Origin: Alphaproteobacteria bacterium
Lineage (GTDB): Bacteria; Pseudomonadota; Alphaproteobacteria; ATCC43930; CGMCC-115725
Assembly (NCBI GenBank): GCA_030039775.1
Contig: JASHUX010000381.1
Span: 1 to 8,022 of the forward strand
Length of the DNA: 8,022 nucleotides
Direction: 5' to 3'
Shown here: piece after piece, positions 6,269 to 8,022 of the stretch
Position numbering within the stretch: position 1 is the stretch's first letter
Layout of the letters: the number at the start of each line of letters is the position of its first letter
Made by a program: the position numbers and the translations under genes
Notes under the pieces: generated by a model
What the model was told of the DNA's origin: nothing
Database searches by the model: none
Seen by the model: the letters and a program-made list of their open reading frames with translations, nothing else

Positions 6269-6282
6269 GTGTCCATGGACAC
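6269..6282. promoter_or_regulatory. 14-bp perfect palindrome upstream of the lipoprotein gene
   Basis: GTGTCCATGGACAC is a perfect palindrome 62 bp before the lipoprotein ATG. It overlaps a second palindrome, ACACGTGT at 6265-6272. On the minus strand a run of six T follows shortly after. It may be an operator for a dimeric regulator, or a 5-bp hairpin with loop CATG in the 5' untranslated region. The symmetry is seen; the function is inferred. Confidence 0.4.
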
Positions 6283-6297
6283 CTCCGTGCCAAAGAC

Positions 6298-6322
6298 AAC
6301 CCGGCGTTAAACCAGACGTTCC
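6298..6322 (-). promoter_or_regulatory. Weak candidate EcfG-type stress promoter for the lipoprotein gene
   Basis: On the minus strand GGAAC (6318-6322) is followed after 16 bases by GGTT (6298-6301). The alphaproteobacterial general-stress consensus is GGAAC-N16/17-CGTT, so one base differs. The -35 box belongs to a direct repeat: GGCGGAACG occurs at 6317-6325 and again 19 bp further upstream at 6336-6344. A start here would give a leader of about 80 bases. A chance match is quite possible. Confidence 0.2.
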
Positions 6323-6438
6323 GCCAAAAATGGAGCGTTCCGCCGGTATTCGGGCCGGGATTTCCAATTCTACAGACGATAGCGCGGACGGGTCGATCAC
6401 AATCAGCCTGAGTGCGCCATAAATTTTAAGGAAACACA

Positions 6439-6579
6439 ATGGATTCCCCTGCGGCGAACGGCCTCGGGAGCCCGACCGTGGTTCGGGATGGCGGCGATCT
6501 CAATGCGATATGGCGACGGGTTGACGCAGGACCTGAGAACCGCTTGGTGCCTGTTGACCGCGCGCGCGACGCCCCCTAG
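6439..6579 (+). CDS. Possible small ORF of 46 codons upstream of serC
   Basis: The ATG at 6439 has AAGGAA five bases upstream (6428-6433), a good ribosome binding site. The frame runs to TAG at 6577-6579. The product begins MDSPAANGLGSPTVVRDGG and ends RARDAP; it has no membrane segment, signal peptide or domain that I recognise. Third positions are mostly G/C, but that is weak evidence in a GC-rich genome. The 3' part overlaps the proposed serC promoter and the stop falls in its -10 region, so it would need its own upstream promoter. It lacks the Trp/Ser-rich run expected of an attenuation leader peptide. It could be a real small protein or a chance frame. Confidence 0.25.
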   Translation: MDSPAANGLGSPTVVRDGGDLNAIWRRVDAGPENRLVPVDRARDAP

Positions 6580-6582
6580 TTT
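6554..6582 (+). promoter_or_regulatory. Sigma70-like promoter of the serC-serA operon
   Basis: TTGACC at 6554-6559 matches five of six bases of the -35 consensus. TAGTTT at 6577-6582 stands 17 bp away as a weaker -10; CTAGTT with a 16-bp spacer is the alternative. The predicted start, about 6588-6590, coincides with the beginning of the serC leader structure, which is independent support for the call. Confidence 0.45.
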
Positions 6583-6588
6583 CGTCGG

Positions 6589-6639
6589 CGGGACACGGCC
6601 CCCCAACGGGCCGCATCTATTCTGGAAGGAATAGCCGCC
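6589..6639 (+). ncRNA. serC leader RNA (putative cis-regulatory element)
   Basis: Two hairpins lie directly before serC. The first pairs CGGCCC (6596-6601) with GGGCCG (6608-6613), with a 6-base loop. The second pairs CTATTC (6617-6622) with GAATAG (6629-6634), with loop TGGAAG, so the GGAAGGA ribosome binding site (6624-6630) lies in its loop and 3' stem. This agrees with what I recall of the Rfam serC motif of alphaproteobacteria: a short structure before serC-serA whose last stem overlaps the ribosome binding site. Control of translation by hiding or exposing that site is the expected role. The ligand or trigger is not known to me. Family assignment is from memory and not computed. Confidence 0.7.
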
Positions 6640-7797
6640 ATGAAGCCGAACGTTCGGCCCCGCATTCCCAATTTCTCATCCGGTCCTTGCGCCAAGCGTC
6701 CCGGTTGGACGCCGGAAGCGCTATCGCACGCGCTGGTGGGCCGCTCCCACCGCGCCAAGGTCGGCAAGGCCCGCCTACAAGAAGTCTGCGACCGCTCGCG
6801 CGCGTTGCTGAATCTGCCCAAGGATTACCGCCTCGGTATCGTGCCGGCGTCCGATACCGGCGCCGTCGAGATGGCGCTGTGGTCGATGCTTGGCGCGCGC
6901 GGCGTCGATGTCCTGACCTGGGAGAGTTTCGGCCAGGGCTGGGCCACCGACGTGGTAAAGCAATTGAAGCTGAAGGACGCCCGCGTCCTTGATGCCCCGT
7001 ACGGCAAGCTGCCCGATCTGCATGCCGTCGATTGGCGGCACGACGTCGTGTTCCCGTGGAACGGCACGACGTCGGGCGCGCGTGTGCCGAACGGCGATTG
7101 GATCGACGCGACGCGCGAGGGCCTCGCTATTTGCGACGCGACCTCGGCCGTGTTCGCGATGGACTTGCCGTGGGACAAGCTCGATGTCGTCACCTGGTCC
7201 TGGCAGAAGGTGCTTGGCGGCGAGGCGGCGCACGGCATGCTCGCGCTGAGCCCGCGCGCGATCGAGCGGCTCGAGAGTTACACGCCGCCGTGGCCGCTGC
7301 CGAAGATTTTTCGCCTGACCTCGAAGGGCAAGTTCAGCGAGGCGATCTTCCAGGCCGAGACGATCAATACGCCGTCGATGCTCGCGGTGGAGGACGCGCT
7401 CGACAGTCTCAAATGGGCGCAGTCGATCGGCGGCCAGTCGGCGCTGAAGACGCGCAGCCAGGCCAATCTGGCCGCCGTCGCGCTCTGGGTGGCACGCACG
7501 CCGTGGATCGAATTCCTGGTGCGGGACGAAAACATCCGGTCGTGGACCGCGGTCTGTCTCGAGATTGTCGACGACTGGTTCAAGCGTCAGCCCGAGGAGC
7601 AACAGCGCGCGGCGCTGAAAAAAATGGAATCGCTGCTCGACAAGGAAGGCGTCGCCTTCGATTTCGTCGGCCATCGCGACGCGCCGCCCGGCCTGCGTCT
7701 ATGGTGCGGCGCCACGGTCGAGACCGGCGATGTCGAGGCGGTGCTGCCTTGGCTCGACTGGGCGTACGCCGAAATCCGCAACCCGGTCGCCGCGTAG
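6640..7797 (+). CDS. serC: Phosphoserine aminotransferase
   Basis: SerC is a PLP enzyme of the cytoplasm that converts 3-phosphohydroxypyruvate and glutamate to O-phosphoserine and 2-oxoglutarate, the second step of serine synthesis. Many proteobacteria also use it on the 4-phosphohydroxythreonine route to PLP. The 385-residue protein has the early substrate motif [11 protein letters not shown] (13-23), the [11 protein letters not shown] region, [37 protein letters not shown], and the PLP lysine Lys190 in [16 protein letters not shown]. Length and motifs fit the alphaproteobacterial/methanogen-type SerC rather than the roughly 360-residue E. coli form (from memory). The ATG is preceded by GGAAGGA nine bases upstream, inside the leader hairpin. 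serA follows after nine bases, so the two form an operon. Confidence 0.96.
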   Translation: MKPNVRPRIPNFSSGPCAKRPGWTPEALSHALVGRSHRAKVGKARLQEVCDRSRALLNLPKDYRLGIVPASDTGAVEMALWSMLGARGVDVLTWESFGQGWATDVVKQLKLKDARVLDAPYGKLPDLHAVDWRHDVVFPWNGTTSGARVPNGDWIDATREGLAICDATSAVFAMDLPWDKLDVVTWSWQKVLGGEAAHGMLALSPRAIERLESYTPPWPLPKIFRLTSKGKFSEAIFQAETINTPSMLAVEDALDSLKWAQSIGGQSALKTRSQANLAAVALWVARTPWIEFLVRDENIRSWTAVCLEIVDDWFKRQPEEQQRAALKKMESLLDKEGVAFDFVGHRDAPPGLRLWCGATVETGDVEAVLPWLDWAYAEIRNPVAA

Positions 7798-7806
7798 GAG
7801 TCCGCC

Positions 7807-8022
7807 ATGCCGAAAGTGCTGATCGCGGACGCGCTGTCCCCGCAGGCCGTCGCCGTGTTCAAGGATCGCGGCATCGAGACCGTCACCAAGACCGGCTTGT
7901 CGCCGCAAGAACTCAAGGATGCGATCGCCGATTTCGACGGTCTCGCTGTGCGCTCCGCCACCAAGGTGACCAAGCCCGTGATCGAGGCGGCGAAAAATCT
8001 GAAGGTCATCGGCCGAGCCGGC
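7807..8022 (+). CDS. serA: D-3-phosphoglycerate dehydrogenase, N-terminal part
   Basis: SerA oxidises 3-phosphoglycerate to 3-phosphohydroxypyruvate with NAD+, the committed step of serine synthesis that supplies SerC. Seventy-two codons are present and the gene runs off the window. MPKVLIADALSPQAVAVF opens the substrate-binding domain; GLAVRSATKVTKPVIEAA and LKVIGRAG are the conserved segments before the NAD-binding domain, the last continuing in the family as GVGVDNID. The ribosome binding site AGGAG at 7796-7800 overlaps the serC TAG and lies six bases before the ATG, indicating coupled translation of the serC-serA operon. Regulatory C-terminal domains cannot be seen. Confidence 0.95.
   Translation, partial: MPKVLIADALSPQAVAVFKDRGIETVTKTGLSPQELKDAIADFDGLAVRSATKVTKPVIEAAKNLKVIGRAG

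Noticed and set aside
6208..6282. 25-residue N-terminal extension of the lipoprotein from a GTG at 6282
   Set aside because: It would put a polar segment before the lipobox signal and ignore the AGGAG six bases before the ATG at 6207.
6775..7674. A 299-codon frame antisense to serC
   Set aside because: Shadow of serC, rich in Arg and His with no domain; serC motifs are complete.

Overview
The window is high-GC DNA with a strong G/C preference at third codon positions. It most likely comes from an alphaproteobacterium. The best support is the serC-serA pair preceded by what looks like the alphaproteobacterial serC leader RNA. A dispersed hairpin repeat based on CCCTCTCC/GGAGAGGG, of a kind common between genes in this class, also fits. 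I cannot name a genus.

Layout. (1) Positions 1-1069 (+): the last 33 codons of an unidentified gene, then a classical short-chain dehydrogenase/reductase. (2) 1074-1213: a mosaic of five adjacent small hairpins, all with short loops. (3) 1308-4924 (+): an envelope-stress module made of a periplasmic DegP/HtrA protease with two PDZ domains, an OmpR-family response regulator and a membrane histidine kinase whose start overlaps the regulator stop (ATGA). A 64-bp inverted array of 7-bp units fills the degP-regulator gap and leaves the regulator without a visible Shine-Dalgarno. (4) 4890-6207 (-): an Lpp/OprI-type alanine-zipper lipoprotein ending in lysine, followed by an ErfK/YbiS-type L,D-transpeptidase. 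The transpeptidase converges on the kinase and overlaps its 3' end by 35 bp. (5) 6208-6639: a divergent regulatory region with no large gene. It holds a strong ribosome binding site and a 14-bp palindrome for the lipoprotein, a possible 46-codon small ORF, a sigma70-like promoter and the serC leader. (6) 6640-8022 (+): serC and the start of serA, the first two enzymes of serine synthesis.

How the genes may work together. The centre of the window reads as a cell-envelope maintenance block. DegP would remove damaged periplasmic proteins. The two-component pair next to it may sense envelope stress; the degP upstream region carries two pairs of TTTC boxes repeated at exactly 10 bp, the architecture of a CpxR-type site. 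The lipoprotein and the transpeptidase look like a substrate-enzyme pair that would tie the outer membrane to peptidoglycan, the Braun lipoprotein arrangement. That is notable because the better-known covalent outer-membrane anchors in alphaproteobacteria are beta-barrel proteins. The serine operon is a separate metabolic unit. I found no CRISPR array, tRNA, rRNA, transposase or phage gene.
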